A stretch of DNA of 64,000 nt from Streptomyces hiroshimensis (GTDB lineage: Bacteria > Actinomycetota > Actinomycetes > Streptomycetales > Streptomycetaceae). The notes beneath the pieces were generated by a model. The model was given only the letters and a program-made list of their open reading frames with translations. It was not told where the DNA came from and ran no database searches. Position 1 is the stretch's first letter. Each line of letters begins with the position of its first letter. Positions 26,878 through 37,531 of the stretch are shown here, piece after piece. The stretch is taken from NCBI RefSeq assembly GCF_014650335.1, contig NZ_BMUT01000001.1, positions 425,037-489,036 of the forward strand. Direction: 5' to 3'. The position numbers and the translations under genes were made by a program.

Positions 26878-29800
26878 AGTGATGTCTCCCACTGGGCTTC
26901 GAGCTCGTCGAGTTCTTCCGCATCGATCCGCACCAGGGGGCCGGTGTTCGCCGTACCGGTGTGGGGGTCGGTGGTGCGGGCGGTTTGTGCGAGGCGGGCG
27001 ATGGTTTTGTGGACGAAGACGTCCTTGGCGGTGAGGGTGAGTCCGGCGCGGTGGGCGCGGGCGGCGAGTTGCATGGAGACGATGGAGTCTCCGCCGAGTT
27101 CGAAGAAGTTGTCGTCGATGCCGATGTCGGTGCGGCCGAGGACTTCGGTGAAGACGGCGTGGAGGGTGCGTTCGCGGTCGGTGCCGGGGGCGCGGTAGGC
27201 GCGAGTGGCGGTGTGCTCGGGTGCAGGCAGTGCGCGGCGGTCGACCTTGCCGTTGGGAGTGAGGGGGAAGACGTCGATCGTGATGATCGCGGCGGGGACC
27301 ATGTAGTCCGGCAGGACGTGCGCCAGGTTCCGGCGCAGGGTTTCGGGGTCCGGCCGGTGGGAGGCCGCGGGGGTGACGTACGCCGTGATCTGCCGGCCGG
27401 ATCCCGCCCCGGCAGCGGTGGGGGTCGTGGTGACGACGGCCTGGCCGACGGTGGGGTCGGTGGCGAGGGCGGCTTCGATTTCGCCGAGTTCGATGCGGTG
27501 GCCGCGTATTTTGACCTGGAAGTCGGAGCGTCCGTGGTATTCGACGGTGCCGTCGGGGCGTCGTCGGCCGAGGTCGCCGGTGCGGTACATGCGCCCGCCG
27601 GGCGCGGTGAAGGGGTCGGCGGTGAAGCGTTCGGCGGTCAGGCCGGGGCGCCCCAGGTACCCGCGGGCGACGCCGGCTCCGGCGATGTAGATCTCGCCGA
27701 CGACCCCGGTGGGTACGGGCCGCAGGAACCCGTCCAGCACATACACCCGCAGACCGGCGAGCGGAGTGCCGACGGGGACGGCCAGGGAGTCCGCACCGGG
27801 CCGTGCGCGCCCGGTCGTGGTGTAGACGGAGACCTCGGTGGGTCCGTACTGGTTGTGCAGCTCCGCGCCGACGGCGGCGTGGAAGCGGTCGGCCAGGTCC
27901 TGGGTCAGCTGCTCACCCCCGACGAACACCGTCTTCAGGGTGTCGCACCGGTCGGCGTCCGGCTCCCGCAGGAACACCTCCAGGGTCGAGGGTACGAACT
28001 GGGCCACCGTGACCCGCTCCGCACGGATCAGCCCGGGCAGATAGCCGGGGGCCTCCGCGCCGTCGGGGCGGGCCACGACCACGGTGGCGCCGTGCAGCAG
28101 CGGCCAGAAGATCTCCCACACCGACGGGTCGAAGCTGAGGGACGTGCGCTGCAGCACCCGGTCCCCGGCGGCGAGCGGATGCCGTTCCTGCATGCCTGCC
28201 AGGTAGTTGGTGATGCCCTCGTGGGTGACGACGATGCCCTTCGGCCGTCCCGTCGAGCCCGAGGTGTACACCACGTACGCGGGGTGCCCGGGCAGCAGCT
28301 CCGGTGCCGGCCCGGCGGTGTCGTCCGCCGCATCCGCCGCATCCGCCGTTTCCGCCGATGCCAGGAACTCCTCGTCGACGAGGAGCACCGGCCGGGCCTC
28401 GTCGAGCATGCGTGCGGTCCGCTCCTGCGGGTACTCCGGGTCGAGCGGCAGGTAGGCGGCGCCGGCCTGGTGCGTCGCGAGCAGGGCGACGAACAGGTCG
28501 ACGGACCGGCGCAGCGAGACCGCGACGATCTGCCCGGGGCGCGCGCCCTTGGCCGCCAGCACCGAGGCCAGGCGGGCCGCGCGGGCGTCCAGCTCGGCGT
28601 ATCCGATCCGCCGGCCGTCGCAGACCACGGCCTCCGCGTCCGGGCTGCGGCGCACCTGCTCCGCGAAGAGCGCGGGAAGCGTGGCCGGGGCGTGGCCGCG
28701 TGGGGCGTCCCCGCCGCCGCGGTGGACCCGGCTCCGCCGCTCGGCTTCGGTGAGCAGCGGTATCCGGCCGACGGGGCGGTCGGGGTCCGCGGCGAAGGTT
28801 TCCAGGGTGAGCCGCAGCAGGGAGACGAAGCACTCCGCTTCTTCGCCGGTGAACAGGACGCCCCGGTAGGTCAGTTCGAGCCGGAGCCGTTCGCCCGGCA
28901 CGGCGGAGAGGCTGACGGGGTAGTGCGTGCCGCCGGTGGGGTCGGCCTCCTCGACGGTGATGTGCAGGTCCTTCGCCCGGCGGCCGATCTCCGCCCGGTC
29001 GATCGGCGCGTTCCCGAAGACGACGGAGGTGTCGAAGAGTTCGGCCTGCCCGGTCAGCCGGTGCAGTGCCGGAAGGCTGAGGTGATGGTGGCCGGCGAGG
29101 GCCACCTGCTCGTCCTGGATCCGGGCGAGCAGCCCGGCCAGCGGCTCGCCGGGCGCGACGCGGACCCGGACCGGGACGGTGTTCATGGCCATGCCGACGA
29201 TCTCGTCGACGCCCGGCAGCCGGGGCGGCCGTCCGGAGACGGTGCTGCCGAAGACGACGTCGGTGCGGCCGGTGAGCGTGTTCAGCAGCAGTGCCCAGGC
29301 GCCCTGGACGACGGTGTTCAGGGTGATGCCCCGGGCGCGGGCGGCCCGCCCCAGCCTGCTGGTCAGCTCCTCGGGCAGCTCCGTGACCAGCAGCCGCGGC
29401 AGGGCGCCGTCCGCCTCCGGTCCGGCGGGCGCCACCAGAGTCGGCCCGTCCAGGTCGGCGAGCGCCTCGCGCCAGACCCGCTCGGCCTCCGCCCGGTCGC
29501 GGCCCGCGATCCAGGCGAGGTAGGAGCGGAAGGGGACGGGCTCCGGCAGCCCGGCGCCGCCGTGGCGGAGCGCGAGCAGGTCCCGCAGCAGCAGCGGCAG
29601 CGACCATCCGTCGAACAGGATGTGGTGCGCCGAGATCACCAGGAGGCGGCGCTCCTCCTCCAGCCGGATCAGGGAGAAGCGCAGCAGCGGCGGCGCCGTC
29701 ATGTCGAACCGGGTGCGCTTGTCCTGCGCGAGCAGCTCCGCCAGGCGGGGGTCCCGCTCCCCGGGCGCCAGGTCCCGCAGGTCGTGTTCGTGTACGGGGA

Positions 29801-32800
29801 CCTCGACGTCCCGGACGACGAGCTGGAGCGGTTCGCCGGCGTCGTTCTGCACGAAGGCGGCCCGCAGCGCGGAGTGCCGCCGGACGAGGGCCCGGCACGC
29901 CTCGCGCAGGGCGCCGGCCGAGAGGGGGCCTTCGAGACCGAAGACCTTCTGCACGGTGTAGACGTCGGCGCCGCTGCTGCTGCCGTCGCTGTCGCCGTCG
30001 CCGAGCAGGGCGTGGAAGAGCATGCCCTCCTGGAGGGGAGCCAGCGGCAGGACGTCCTCCAGTCCGCCCGCGCCCGCCCACGCGGCGTCGAGCCGCGCGC
30101 GCTCGTCCCCGGACAGGGATACGAGCTCCGTCGCGTCGTCGGCGGCCCGGCCGGCCTCCGGCGCGGGCGGCAGCTCGCCGGCGTGCGCGCACATCTCCGA
30201 CACCGTCTTGTGGGTGAACACCGCCTGGGGGGTGAGCGGGATCCCGGCCTCGGTGGCCCGGGAGGCGAGCCGGAGCGCGGTGATCGAATCACCGCCCAGG
30301 TCGAAGAAGCTGTCGTGGACGCCCACGTCGCTCGCGCCGAGCAGTTCACCGAAGAGCGCGCAGAGCAGGGACTCCCGCTCGTCGCGGGGAGCGCCACCGC
30401 GCCCGGAGCCGGTGTACTCCGGTGCGGGCAGGGCCCGGTGGTCCAGCTTGCCGCTCGGCGTCAGCGGCAGGCCGGGCAGGAACACCACGGCGGCCGGGAC
30501 CATGTGCTCCGGCAGCCGCCGGGCGGCGAAGCGGCGCAGCCCGGCCGCGTCCGGCAGGTCCGCCGCCGTGGCGTCCGCGGCGGGGACGACGTAGGCGACG
30601 AGCTGCCTGACCCCCGGCCGGTCCTCGCGGACCGTGACGGCGGCCGTGCCGCACCCCGGCGCCTGTGCGAGGACGCTCTCGACCTCGCCGAGTTCGATGC
30701 GGAAGCCCCGTACCTTGACCTGGCGGTCGGCGCGGCCCAGGAGCATCAGCCCGCCGTCGGCGGTCCACCGGGCCACGTCGCCCGTCCGGTACATGCGTGA
30801 GCCGGGCGCGCCGAAGGGGTCGGCGACGAACCGTTCCGCGGTGACGCCCGGGCGGCCGAGGTAGCCACGGGCGAGCCCGTCACCGCTCAGGTAGACCTCG
30901 CCCGCGACGTCCGGCGGCACCGGCCGCAGCGCGGTGTCGAGCAGCCGGACCCTGGTCCCGGGGGTCGTGGTCCCCAGAGGAGGGACGATCCGGCCGGACA
31001 GCGGCCCGGTCTGGAGGGCGATGACCGTCGACTCGGTGGGACCGTAGGCGTTGACCATGTGCCGCTCCGCCGACCAGCGTTCGACCAGGTCGGGCGAGCA
31101 CGCCTCGGCGCCGACGACCAGGCTGACGCCCTCCGGCAGCCCTCCCGGCGGCATGGCCGCGAGCGCGGAGGGCGCGAGCAACAGGCAGGTGACGCCCAGC
31201 TCGGCCACCAGGCCGGCCAGCTGCGCGCCGGGCGTCAGCCGCTCGGCCGGGGCGACGACCGCGGCGGCGCCGGTGAGCAGGGCCGTGCACAGCTCCCACA
31301 CCGACGCGTCGAAGCTCGGCGACGCGAACTGCAGCACGCGGGTGTCCGGCGTCAGGGGCAGGAGGTGCCTTTGGAACTCCACCAGCGCGGCGAGGCCCGT
31401 GTGCGGGACGACGACGCCCTTGGGGCGGCCGGTCGATCCGGAGGTGTAGATGACGTAGGCCGGGTGGGCCGGGAGCAGCGGCGTACGGCGCTCGCGGTCG
31501 TCGAGGTCGGTGCCGGGCAGCTCCGGGAAAGGGGAGCCGGCGGGGCTGTCCGCGTCGTCCAGGTACAGCCGTGGCACCGCCGGTGCCAGCGTCGCGTCGT
31601 CGGCCGCACGGGTCGTCAGCAGGAGCAGCGGGGCGGTGTCGTCGAGCATGGCGGTGATGCGCGCCCGGGGGTAGGCGAGGTCGACCGGGAGGTAGGCCGC
31701 GCCCGACTTCATGACCGCGATGACGGCGGTCAGCGCGGCCGGGCCGCGGGGCAGGGCGACGGCCACCAGGCGCTCGGGCGCGGCGCCCCGCTCGACCAGG
31801 GCCCTGGCCAGCCGGTTCGCGCGGGCGTTGAGCGCCGCGTAGTCGACGGAGCCGGCGGGGGACACCACGGCGGGCCGGTGCGGTGTCCGGCGGACCTGCT
31901 CCTCGAACATCTCCGGCCAGGTCCGTGCGGCGACCGGCCCGGCGAGCTCCGGGGTCCGGCCCGCGGCCAGCACCGTGCGGCGTTCGTCCGCCGTCAGGAT
32001 GTCCGTCCGGGCGAGCGGGAGCCCGGCGGGGGCGGCGAGGAACCGGGTGAGGAAGCCGGTGAACCGGCGCTGGTGCGCTGCCAGTTCCGCGGCGCTGTAG
32101 CGGTCGGGGGACGCCTCGAAGTCGATCCGCAGCCCCCGGCCGCCCGGCCCGGGATGGCAGGTGATGCTCAGGTCGGATACGGGCCCTCCGGCGAGCGTGG
32201 TCATCACGGCGTCATGACCGGCGAACGCGGTCTCGACGCCCGACGGCATGATGTTGACCACCGTGCCGAACAGCTGCTCGTTCGTGCCGAGGAGCCGCAG
32301 GTCGCGCCGGAGCTCGTCGTACGGATAGCGCTGGTGGGTGAGGAGTTCGCCGAGGCGCGCCGCGACCTGCCGGAGCAGGCCCGTGCGCCCGGCCGCCGGG
32401 TCGACGTGAAGCCGCAGCGGCAGCGTGTTCGACACCATGCCGGGTACGTTGCGGGACTGCGCGCCGAGCCGCGCGGTGACCGGGACGCCGATGGTCAGGT
32501 CTTCGGCGCCGGTCATCCCGTGCAGATAGGCGGCGACCGCCGCCAGCAGCGCCACCGACCACGGGGTGCGGGCCTCCCGGCCCGCGGCGTGCAGCGCCCG
32601 CGTCTCGCTCTCCGGCAGCTCCGTCGTCGCGGTGATCGCCAGGCCCGCGGCGCTCGTCGGCGTCCCCGGCGCCAGGCTGGCGGTCTCCGCCCGGTCGGTG
32701 AACCGGCCGTTCCAGTACGCCCGGTCCACGGTGTAGTCGTCGGAGGCGCGGTAGGCCGCCTCGTCCTCCAGCAGCGCTTCGAGCCGGCCCAGCGGCTCGC

Positions 32801-33314
32801 CCGCCGGTTCGGTCCCCGCGGCCAGCGCCTCGTAGACCTCGGCGATCCGGCGGGTGTGCAGGACCGAGCCGAAGCCGTCGGAGAGGATGTGGTGACTGCG
32901 CTGGTACCACAGGTAGTGGTCGGTGCCGAGGCGCAGCAGCGCCTGGGCGGACAGCACGCCCGTCAGCAGGTCGGCCGTGGTGGCGCGGTCGCGGTCCAGC
33001 CAGGCCCGGGCCGCGGCGGCCGGGTCCGGCCCGCCGCTGAAGTCGATCTCGTGCCAGGCCGAGCAGCCCGGCGCCACCGGCCGCTGGTACAGGCCGTCGG
33101 GCCGTTCCACCAGCTCGACGTCGAAGCTCCCGCTCTCGCCCTCGGCCCGGCGCACCGCCCGGCTCAGGAGTCCCCCGTCCACCGGGCCCCGGATCTCCAT
33201 GACGACCACCGTGTTGTAGGCGGCGTTGCCGGGGTCGAGCCGCTGGGCGAAGAACACCCCCCGCTGGGCAGCGGTCAGCGGAAGCAGGCCGTTGTCGGCA
33301 TCGCATGAAGTCAT
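26874..33314 (-). CDS. NRPS, two modules: C-A-T-C-A-T (initiation modules, lipo-initiating C likely)
   Basis: 2146 residues. The protein opens directly with a condensation domain ([27 protein letters not shown] motif) of the EntF-like type, as in acylating starter domains. Next are A1 (about 465-980), T1 ([11 protein letters not shown], near 1005), C2 (HHILFDGW, near 1230), A2 (about 1545-2040) and T2 ([11 protein letters not shown], near 2071). The A1 pocket by manual alignment is D-A-W-L-V-G-A-V-I (hydrophobic, almost the same as the last pocket of NRPS1). A2 is D-P-W-Q-F-G-Q-V-Y, which I cannot assign. ATG 33314 is taken as start because the C domain begins about 10 residues later; ATG 33341 is an alternative. 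It is first in its operon, divergent from the fatty acyl-AMP ligase, which fits a lipid-loaded first module. Confidence 0.95.
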   Translation of the reverse strand: MTSCDADNGLLPLTAAQRGVFFAQRLDPGNAAYNTVVVMEIRGPVDGGLLSRAVRRAEGESGSFDVELVERPDGLYQRPVAPGCSAWHEIDFSGGPDPAAAARAWLDRDRATTADLLTGVLSAQALLRLGTDHYLWYQRSHHILSDGFGSVLHTRRIAEVYEALAAGTEPAGEPLGRLEALLEDEAAYRASDDYTVDRAYWNGRFTDRAETASLAPGTPTSAAGLAITATTELPESETRALHAAGREARTPWSVALLAAVAAYLHGMTGAEDLTIGVPVTARLGAQSRNVPGMVSNTLPLRLHVDPAAGRTGLLRQVAARLGELLTHQRYPYDELRRDLRLLGTNEQLFGTVVNIMPSGVETAFAGHDAVMTTLAGGPVSDLSITCHPGPGGRGLRIDFEASPDRYSAAELAAHQRRFTGFLTRFLAAPAGLPLARTDILTADERRTVLAAGRTPELAGPVAARTWPEMFEEQVRRTPHRPAVVSPAGSVDYAALNARANRLARALVERGAAPERLVAVALPRGPAALTAVIAVMKSGAAYLPVDLAYPRARITAMLDDTAPLLLLTTRAADDATLAPAVPRLYLDDADSPAGSPFPELPGTDLDDRERRTPLLPAHPAYVIYTSGSTGRPKGVVVPHTGLAALVEFQRHLLPLTPDTRVLQFASPSFDASVWELCTALLTGAAAVVAPAERLTPGAQLAGLVAELGVTCLLLAPSALAAMPPGGLPEGVSLVVGAEACSPDLVERWSAERHMVNAYGPTESTVIALQTGPLSGRIVPPLGTTTPGTRVRLLDTALRPVPPDVAGEVYLSGDGLARGYLGRPGVTAERFVADPFGAPGSRMYRTGDVARWTADGGLMLLGRADRQVKVRGFRIELGEVESVLAQAPGCGTAAVTVREDRPGVRQLVAYVVPAADATAADLPDAAGLRRFAARRLPEHMVPAAVVFLPGLPLTPSGKLDHRALPAPEYTGSGRGGAPRDERESLLCALFGELLGASDVGVHDSFFDLGGDSITALRLASRATEAGIPLTPQAVFTHKTVSEMCAHAGELPPAPEAGRAADDATELVSLSGDERARLDAAWAGAGGLEDVLPLAPLQEGMLFHALLGDGDSDGSSSGADVYTVQKVFGLEGPLSAGALREACRALVRRHSALRAAFVQNDAGEPLQLVVRDVEVPVHEHDLRDLAPGERDPRLAELLAQDKRTRFDMTAPPLLRFSLIRLEEERRLLVISAHHILFDGWSLPLLLRDLLALRHGGAGLPEPVPFRSYLAWIAGRDRAEAERVWREALADLDGPTLVAPAGPEADGALPRLLVTELPEELTSRLGRAARARGITLNTVVQGAWALLLNTLTGRTDVVFGSTVSGRPPRLPGVDEIVGMAMNTVPVRVRVAPGEPLAGLLARIQDEQVALAGHHHLSLPALHRLTGQAELFDTSVVFGNAPIDRAEIGRRAKDLHITVEEADPTGGTHYPVSLSAVPGERLRLELTYRGVLFTGEEAECFVSLLRLTLETFAADPDRPVGRIPLLTEAERRSRVHRGGGDAPRGHAPATLPALFAEQVRRSPDAEAVVCDGRRIGYAELDARAARLASVLAAKGARPGQIVAVSLRRSVDLFVALLATHQAGAAYLPLDPEYPQERTARMLDEARPVLLVDEEFLASAETADAADAADDTAGPAPELLPGHPAYVVYTSGSTGRPKGIVVTHEGITNYLAGMQERHPLAAGDRVLQRTSLSFDPSVWEIFWPLLHGATVVVARPDGAEAPGYLPGLIRAERVTVAQFVPSTLEVFLREPDADRCDTLKTVFVGGEQLTQDLADRFHAAVGAELHNQYGPTEVSVYTTTGRARPGADSLAVPVGTPLAGLRVYVLDGFLRPVPTGVVGEIYIAGAGVARGYLGRPGLTAERFTADPFTAPGGRMYRTGDLGRRRPDGTVEYHGRSDFQVKIRGHRIELGEIEAALATDPTVGQAVVTTTPTAAGAGSGRQITAYVTPAASHRPDPETLRRNLAHVLPDYMVPAAIITIDVFPLTPNGKVDRRALPAPEHTATRAYRAPGTDRERTLHAVFTEVLGRTDIGIDDNFFELGGDSIVSMQLAARAHRAGLTLTAKDVFVHKTIARLAQTARTTDPHTGTANTGPLVRIDAEELDELEAQWETSL
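26956..27749 (-). repeat. 0.8-kb near-identical tract, copy in NRPS2 (A2 C-terminal part + T2)
   Basis: Partner of 23648-24444. Both ends of the shared segment fall inside reading frames: one just past pocket residue 331 (at [18 protein letters not shown]), the other at the end of the carrier domain (TDPHTG). The tract has a different base rhythm from its surroundings, with more coding-strand AAA and other A-ending codons. Confidence 0.85.
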
Positions 33315-33398
33315 GAGGTGGTAACCGCTCTCCCGGAGCATTCCGATGAGCCGAAAGCTCAAGCTACGCGGCGATGCTGCATCGCCCGCTCGGGCCGT

Positions 33399-33480
33399 CG
33401 CCAGGCAAATGACCGGCAATCGCAGTTGCTGGTGGAACTGCCGCCGGGATCCTGCCGAGTTACCGGCCGTTTGCCTGGCC
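33399..33480. promoter_or_regulatory. inverted pair of cluster motif in NRPS2/FAAL divergent promoter
   Basis: Plus-strand copy 33401-33423: CCAGGCA, seven bases, GGCAATCGC. Minus-strand copy 33478-33456: CCAGGCA, seven bases, GGTAACTCG. The two face each other around base 33440, within 21-base imperfect arms 33399-33419 and 33460-33480. They lie 87 bases from the NRPS2 start and 72 from the ligase start, a position suited to controlling both promoters. Confidence 0.65.
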
Positions 33481-33551
33481 GCCCCCGGCGGGGCGCGGCG
33501 ACGATGCGCCGTGAGAAGACGTGCCGTGGAAAGCCGGAGAGGACGAGGACG

Positions 33552-35183
33552 TTGCACATTCCAGACCGGGGTCTGCTCGAGTGGCTCGACGATGCGTCCA
33601 CCGGGCGCGGCCTGTACTACGCGAACGGCGAGGAGGGCTGGGACTTTTGGTCCTATCGCGACCTGGCCGATCTGGTGCTGAGGACGGCCGGCGCGCTCGT
33701 CGCCGAAGGGGTCCGCCCCGGCGATGTGGTGAGCCTGGTCCAGCGGTCCAGCCCGGGGTTCGTCGCCGGGTTCTTCGGCGCCCTGGCCGCGGGCGCGACA
33801 CCCTGTTCCATCGCCCCGCCGTTCGCCTTCCAGCGGGCCGACGACTACGAGAAGCACGTCGGCCGCCTCTTCGAGACCGCGGCACCGCGCCTCACCCTCT
33901 GCGACGACGAGTCCCTGGAGCGGATCCGCAAGGTCACCGCCGCGCAGGGCCTCGACGAGCCGGTGGTCTTCGACGCGTTCGTCGAGGGCGTCGAGCCGCT
34001 GCCGCGTCCGCTGCCGCTGCCGGAGATCGCGCTGCTGCAGTTCACCTCGGGGTCGAGCGGCTTCTCGCGCGGGGTGCGGATCTCCGCCCAGGCCCTGCGG
34101 GACAACCTCACCGGAATGCGGCGCTGGCTGGAGTGGAAGCCGGAGTACCCCGGCAGCAGCTGGCTGCCGGTCCACCACGACATGGGCCTCATCGGCTGTC
34201 TGCTGAACTTCGTCGTCACCGGCTGCGACGGCTGGATGATGCAGCCGGACGGGTTCATCCGCACCCCGATGCGGTACCTGCGCGCCATCAGCGAGCGGGG
34301 CGTCGGCCTGAGCGCCATGCCCAACTTCGCCCTCGCCTACATCCTGCGCCGGGTCAAGCCCGCCGACCTGGAGGGGCTGCGCTTCGACTCGATGCGCTCC
34401 CTGATCATCGGTGCGGAGCGGATCGACCCGAAGGTGCTGGAGGACTTCCACGCCCTGCTGGCGCCGCACGGCTTCGACCGCAACGCCCTGCTGCCGGCGT
34501 ACGGCGGCGCCGAGGCGACCCTCGCGGTCACGGGCCTGCCCGCCCGCGAAGGCTGGGTGGTGGGGACGCCGGACGACGAGACGAACGGGGGCGACGGGGC
34601 GACGCCCATCGTCGGCTGCGGCCGCCCGCTGGAGGGACGGACGGTGAAGATCGTCTCGGAGGACGGCGAGGAGCTCCCGGACCGCCGGGTCGGCGAGATC
34701 GTGGTCACCGGCGTGTCCATCGCCGACGGCTACGTCGGCGACCCCGGATCCGCCTCCGGTACGAGCCTGGCCGAGGAGGGGCTCAAGACCGGGGACGCGG
34801 GCTTCATGGACGACGGGCAGCTGTTCGTCATCGGCCGCCTCGGCGACGGTCTCAAGGTCAACGGCCGGATGGTCTTCGCCGAGAGCCTGGAGACCATGCT
34901 GCACCAGCGGGGCATCCCCGAGCGCCGGATCGCCGTCCTGCTCGGCGTCCGCGACGGGGTGCCGACCGGGGCGGCCGTCTTCGGCGAGGTGAAGCCCGGC
35001 TGGCGGGCCGTCGCCCACGAGGTGCTGGCCGAGTGGCTCGGTGACGCGGAGCTGCTGTCGGTCGAACTGCCCCGCGGCGGCATCGCCACCACCTCCAGCG
35101 GCAAGCCCCGGCGGCGGGTCATCTGGTCCACGCTGTGCGCCGGGGGGTTCGCCGAGCTCACGAAGCCGCTCACGGCGGACTGA
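33552..35183 (+). CDS. fatty acyl-AMP ligase (FAAL-like)
   Basis: 543 residues. ANL superfamily signature [17 protein letters not shown] (P-loop), then the FAAL-type features [14 protein letters not shown] and [12 protein letters not shown] (in place of the YGxTE of acyl-CoA ligases), [18 protein letters not shown], and a basic C-terminus ending [10 protein letters not shown]. These proteins activate fatty acids as acyl-AMP and pass them to a carrier protein instead of CoA. TTG 33552 is preferred: GGAGAGGA lies 8 bases upstream. ATG 33504 would add a basic stretch unlike the family. Divergent from NRPS2 and sharing its putative operators, it probably charges the ACP at 11938 with the lipid starter. 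Confidence 0.88.
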   Translation: MHIPDRGLLEWLDDASTGRGLYYANGEEGWDFWSYRDLADLVLRTAGALVAEGVRPGDVVSLVQRSSPGFVAGFFGALAAGATPCSIAPPFAFQRADDYEKHVGRLFETAAPRLTLCDDESLERIRKVTAAQGLDEPVVFDAFVEGVEPLPRPLPLPEIALLQFTSGSSGFSRGVRISAQALRDNLTGMRRWLEWKPEYPGSSWLPVHHDMGLIGCLLNFVVTGCDGWMMQPDGFIRTPMRYLRAISERGVGLSAMPNFALAYILRRVKPADLEGLRFDSMRSLIIGAERIDPKVLEDFHALLAPHGFDRNALLPAYGGAEATLAVTGLPAREGWVVGTPDDETNGGDGATPIVGCGRPLEGRTVKIVSEDGEELPDRRVGEIVVTGVSIADGYVGDPGSASGTSLAEEGLKTGDAGFMDDGQLFVIGRLGDGLKVNGRMVFAESLETMLHQRGIPERRIAVLLGVRDGVPTGAAVFGEVKPGWRAVAHEVLAEWLGDAELLSVELPRGGIATTSSGKPRRRVIWSTLCAGGFAELTKPLTAD

Positions 35184-35197
35184 GTCCGCGGCCGCGC

Positions 35198-35228
35198 AGG
35201 GCACGCCTCGTACGGCGAGGCGTGCCTT
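35198..35228 (+). terminator. hairpin after acyl-AMP ligase
   Basis: Ten-base perfect stem GCACGCCTCG (35201-35210) with 35216-35225, loop TACGG, extendable by outer pairs, followed by CTTTC. It lies 18 bases after the ligase stop and is a good rho-independent candidate. Confidence 0.75.
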
Positions 35229-35238
35229 TCGCGTACCG

Positions 35239-35325
35239 GTCGCACCGGATGAGTCGCACCGGATGAGTCGCACCGGATAAGGGCCGCCGGATAAGGGGCA
35301 TCCGGATACGGGCCCGCCGGATCCG
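35239..35325. repeat. 14-bp tandem repeat array, 3 strong and about 3 degenerate units
   Basis: Units GTCGCACCGGATGA at 35239 and 35253 are identical, the one at 35267 differs by one base, and further units to about 35325 keep only the CCGGATA core. It lies between two convergent genes and their terminators. No coding function is seen. Confidence 0.75.
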
Positions 35326-35339
35326 CGCATACGGAAAAG

Positions 35340-35385
35340 GCGGCCCGGACCGCCCGGCCGTCGGAGGCCGGCGGGTCCGGACCGC
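35340..35385 (-). terminator. 20-bp imperfect hairpin ending the diiron-protein transcript
   Basis: Arms 35340-35359 and 35366-35385 pair over 20 positions with two mismatches and one G-T. On the minus strand it is followed by CCTTTTCC, so it is a terminator for the diiron gene, 35 bases past its stop. Confidence 0.75.
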
Positions 35386-35419
35386 TTTCCCGCCGCCGGG
35401 CGGCGCAGCCGTGGGCGGC

Positions 35420-36463
35420 TCAGCGGGTCCGCAGCGACTCGGGGCGCGCCAGCGCCTCCGCGAGCAGCAGTTCGCGGATCCGGTCGGAGAGCAGGCCCAG
35501 CTGCCGCAGCACATGGATGACCTGCTGGAACAACAGCTGCCGGTAGGCGGTCATCATCGGGTTGGTGCGGGCGAAGTGCAGCCCCAGCGGGACGTCCAGC
35601 TCCATCCGTTCCCAGATCTCCCGCAGCAGGAAGCGGCGGGACATCAGATGGATCGCCTCCATCAGGAAGTCCTCGCGCTCCCGCAGCTCGGCGGTGGACG
35701 CCTCCTGGTACATGCCGCCCAGCGCGGTGACGCCGAACGCGATGTGCCGGGCCTCGTCGACCGCGACCATCCTGGTGATCTGCCGGATCACCGGGTCGCC
35801 GAAGCCGCTGCTCGCGAGCCGGGCCGCGGTGATCGCCAGGCCCTCCACGACCACCTGCATGCCGAGGTAGACGATGTCCCAGTCGGACGCCGACAGCAGA
35901 TCGTGCAGCAGCGTCCTGAGCCCCGGGTTGATCGGGTACGAGTCCTGCAGCTTCTCGTCGACGTAGCGCGCGAACGCCTCGACGTGCCGGGCCTCGTCGG
36001 CGACCTGCGCGGCGGCGTACACCTTGGCGTCGATGTCGGGCACGGTCTCGACCAGCCGGGCGGTGGTCACCAGCGCGCCCTGCTCACCGTGCAGGAACTG
36101 GCTGACCATCCACGACTGGTACTCCCAGCGGAAGCGGTTCAGCAGCTCGCGGGGCACCGGGCTGCCCTCGCCCACGACGAAGGACGCGAGCCTCGCGCCG
36201 TTCTCCTCCGACAGCTCGGCCCCGAACCGGACGTCGTGGTCCCAGTCGATGTCGGTGGTGGCGTTCCACTGCGAGATCTTGTTCTTCTCGTACAGGCTCC
36301 ACACGCGGCTGTCGCGGTGCCCGTAGTTCCAGTTCATACAGGCCCGGAACATCGCGTCGACGTCCATCAGCTCGGCCTTGACCGCGTCGAGGGTGAAGAG
36401 CGTCCGTGTGGTCTCGTCACCGGCAGCGGTCGTACCGGACGGCTCGTCAGGACCAGCGGTCAT
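35420..36463 (-). CDS. ferritin-like diiron oxygenase/desaturase-type protein
   Basis: About 347 residues. Two E-x-x-H iron motifs are clear, [11 protein letters not shown] and [12 protein letters not shown], about 78 residues apart, with further carboxylates in [18 protein letters not shown] and VVVEGLAI. This four-helix diiron-carboxylate pattern is shared by acyl desaturases, N-oxygenases (AurF/CmlI-like) and ribonucleotide-reductase-like oxidases; I cannot pick between them. ATG 36463 has GGAG nine bases upstream; ATG 36478 would add MELKQ. It is divergent from the type II thioesterase and shares two cluster motifs in that promoter. Likely roles: desaturating or hydroxylating the carrier-bound acyl chain, or hydroxylating a bound amino acid. 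Confidence 0.8.
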   Translation of the reverse strand: MTAGPDEPSGTTAAGDETTRTLFTLDAVKAELMDVDAMFRACMNWNYGHRDSRVWSLYEKNKISQWNATTDIDWDHDVRFGAELSEENGARLASFVVGEGSPVPRELLNRFRWEYQSWMVSQFLHGEQGALVTTARLVETVPDIDAKVYAAAQVADEARHVEAFARYVDEKLQDSYPINPGLRTLLHDLLSASDWDIVYLGMQVVVEGLAITAARLASSGFGDPVIRQITRMVAVDEARHIAFGVTALGGMYQEASTAELREREDFLMEAIHLMSRRFLLREIWERMELDVPLGLHFARTNPMMTAYRQLLFQQVIHVLRQLGLLSDRIRELLLAEALARPESLRTR

Positions 36464-36557
36464 CTGCTTGAGCTCCATCTCTCGGTCCCGGAACCCGGCG
36501 GCCGGGCCCGGCACAGCACTGTCGCCCATGATTCTCGGCGCGCCGCGGAGCCGCTCT

Positions 36558-36612
36558 CCAGGCAGTGGCGGGGCAACTCGGCGGCAGCGCGGTTGCCGGT
36601 CCGCGTGCCTGG
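36558..36612. promoter_or_regulatory. inverted pair of cluster motif in diiron/thioesterase divergent promoter
   Basis: Plus-strand copy 36558-36580: CCAGGCA, seven bases, GGCAACTCG. Minus-strand copy 36612-36589: CCAGGCA, eight bases, GGCAACCGC. The copies face each other, as in the NRPS2/FAAL promoter, but are only 8 bases apart. The pair lies about 95 bases from the diiron start and 79 from the thioesterase start. Confidence 0.65.
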
Positions 36613-36690
36613 TCCGGGCTCCGCCGCCACCGCACGATGGGCGGCACTGGCTGCCGCCCGCGGAAGGGGCGGGCCCACAGAAGGAGCGGG

Positions 36691-37467
36691 ATGCACGCAC
36701 ACCCCAGCTGTACCGAGAGCGCGCCGGTGCGCCGTGCGGAGAACCCGTGGATCGTCGGCCGGGTGGCCCCGCCCCGCCCCCGGCTGCGGCTGTTCTGCCT
36801 GCCGCAGGCGGGCGGCAGCGCGGCCTCGTTCGCGCCCTGGCGCCTCGCAGCGCCGCCCGGCGTCGAACTGGCGACCGTGGAGCTGCCCGGCCGCGGAGCG
36901 CGCGGCGGCGAACCCCTGCCGGACAGCGTCGAAGCACTGGCCGACGCCGTGCTCGACGGCATCTCGGAGGAGTTCGACCTGCCGTACGCGTTCTTCGGCC
37001 ACAGCTTCGGTGCGCTCGTCTGCTACGAGCTCGTCGTCCGCATCCGCCGGCGTGGTCTGCCGCCGCCCCGGGCGCTTCTGGTGTCCGCGTCCCGGGCGCC
37101 GTTCACGCCCGTACGCACCCGGGTCTCGCACCTGGACGACCGCGGCCTGCTCGACTGGCTGGACGGGTTCGGCGGCATGCCGCCCACCATGACGCGCTAC
37201 CCGCAGTACCTGCGGTACGCGCTGGACGCCGTCCGCCGCGACCTCGCCCTCGCGGAGGCGTACCCGCCCGTCGAGCCGGAGCCGGTCGGCTGCCCGCTGC
37301 ACGCCTTCGGAGGCGCCGGCGACCCGCTGGTGAGCGGGGCCCACCTGGAGGCCTGGCGCGCCTGTGCCGCGGGCGAGTTCACCACCCGGCTGCTGCCCGG
37401 CGGGCACGACTACCTCTTCACCGGTGCTCCGGCCGTGCTCGGCGCCCTGACCACGACGCTCGGCTGA
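36691..37467 (+). CDS. type II thioesterase (alpha/beta hydrolase)
   Basis: 258 residues. N-terminal LFCLPQAGGSAASFAPWR, nucleophile elbow FFGHSFGALVCYEL, acid region HAFGGAGDPLV and the catalytic His in LPGGHDYLF. These are the features of external thioesterases that clear wrong groups from NRPS carrier domains. ATG 36691 sits behind AAGGAG. First gene of a plus-strand run: thioesterase, TauD, NRPS3, MbtH, PanD. As no type I thioesterase domain exists in the three NRPSs, it could also take part in chain release; editing remains the default view. Confidence 0.93.
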   Translation: MHAHPSCTESAPVRRAENPWIVGRVAPPRPRLRLFCLPQAGGSAASFAPWRLAAPPGVELATVELPGRGARGGEPLPDSVEALADAVLDGISEEFDLPYAFFGHSFGALVCYELVVRIRRRGLPPPRALLVSASRAPFTPVRTRVSHLDDRGLLDWLDGFGGMPPTMTRYPQYLRYALDAVRRDLALAEAYPPVEPEPVGCPLHAFGGAGDPLVSGAHLEAWRACAAGEFTTRLLPGGHDYLFTGAPAVLGALTTTLG

Positions 37468-37531
37468 CCGCCGGGAGCCGCACGGTTCCCCGGCCCGGCA
37501 GCGGGCCCCTTTCCCCAGGGAGTTGAGAGAC

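Noticed and set aside
33504..33551. Upstream ATG start for the fatty acyl-AMP ligase
   Set aside because: The added residues are Arg/Lys-rich and unlike the family, and the strong GGAGAGGA site is positioned for TTG 33552.
35239..35325. CRISPR-like reading of the 14-bp repeats
   Set aside because: The units are contiguous with no spacers and no cas genes are present.
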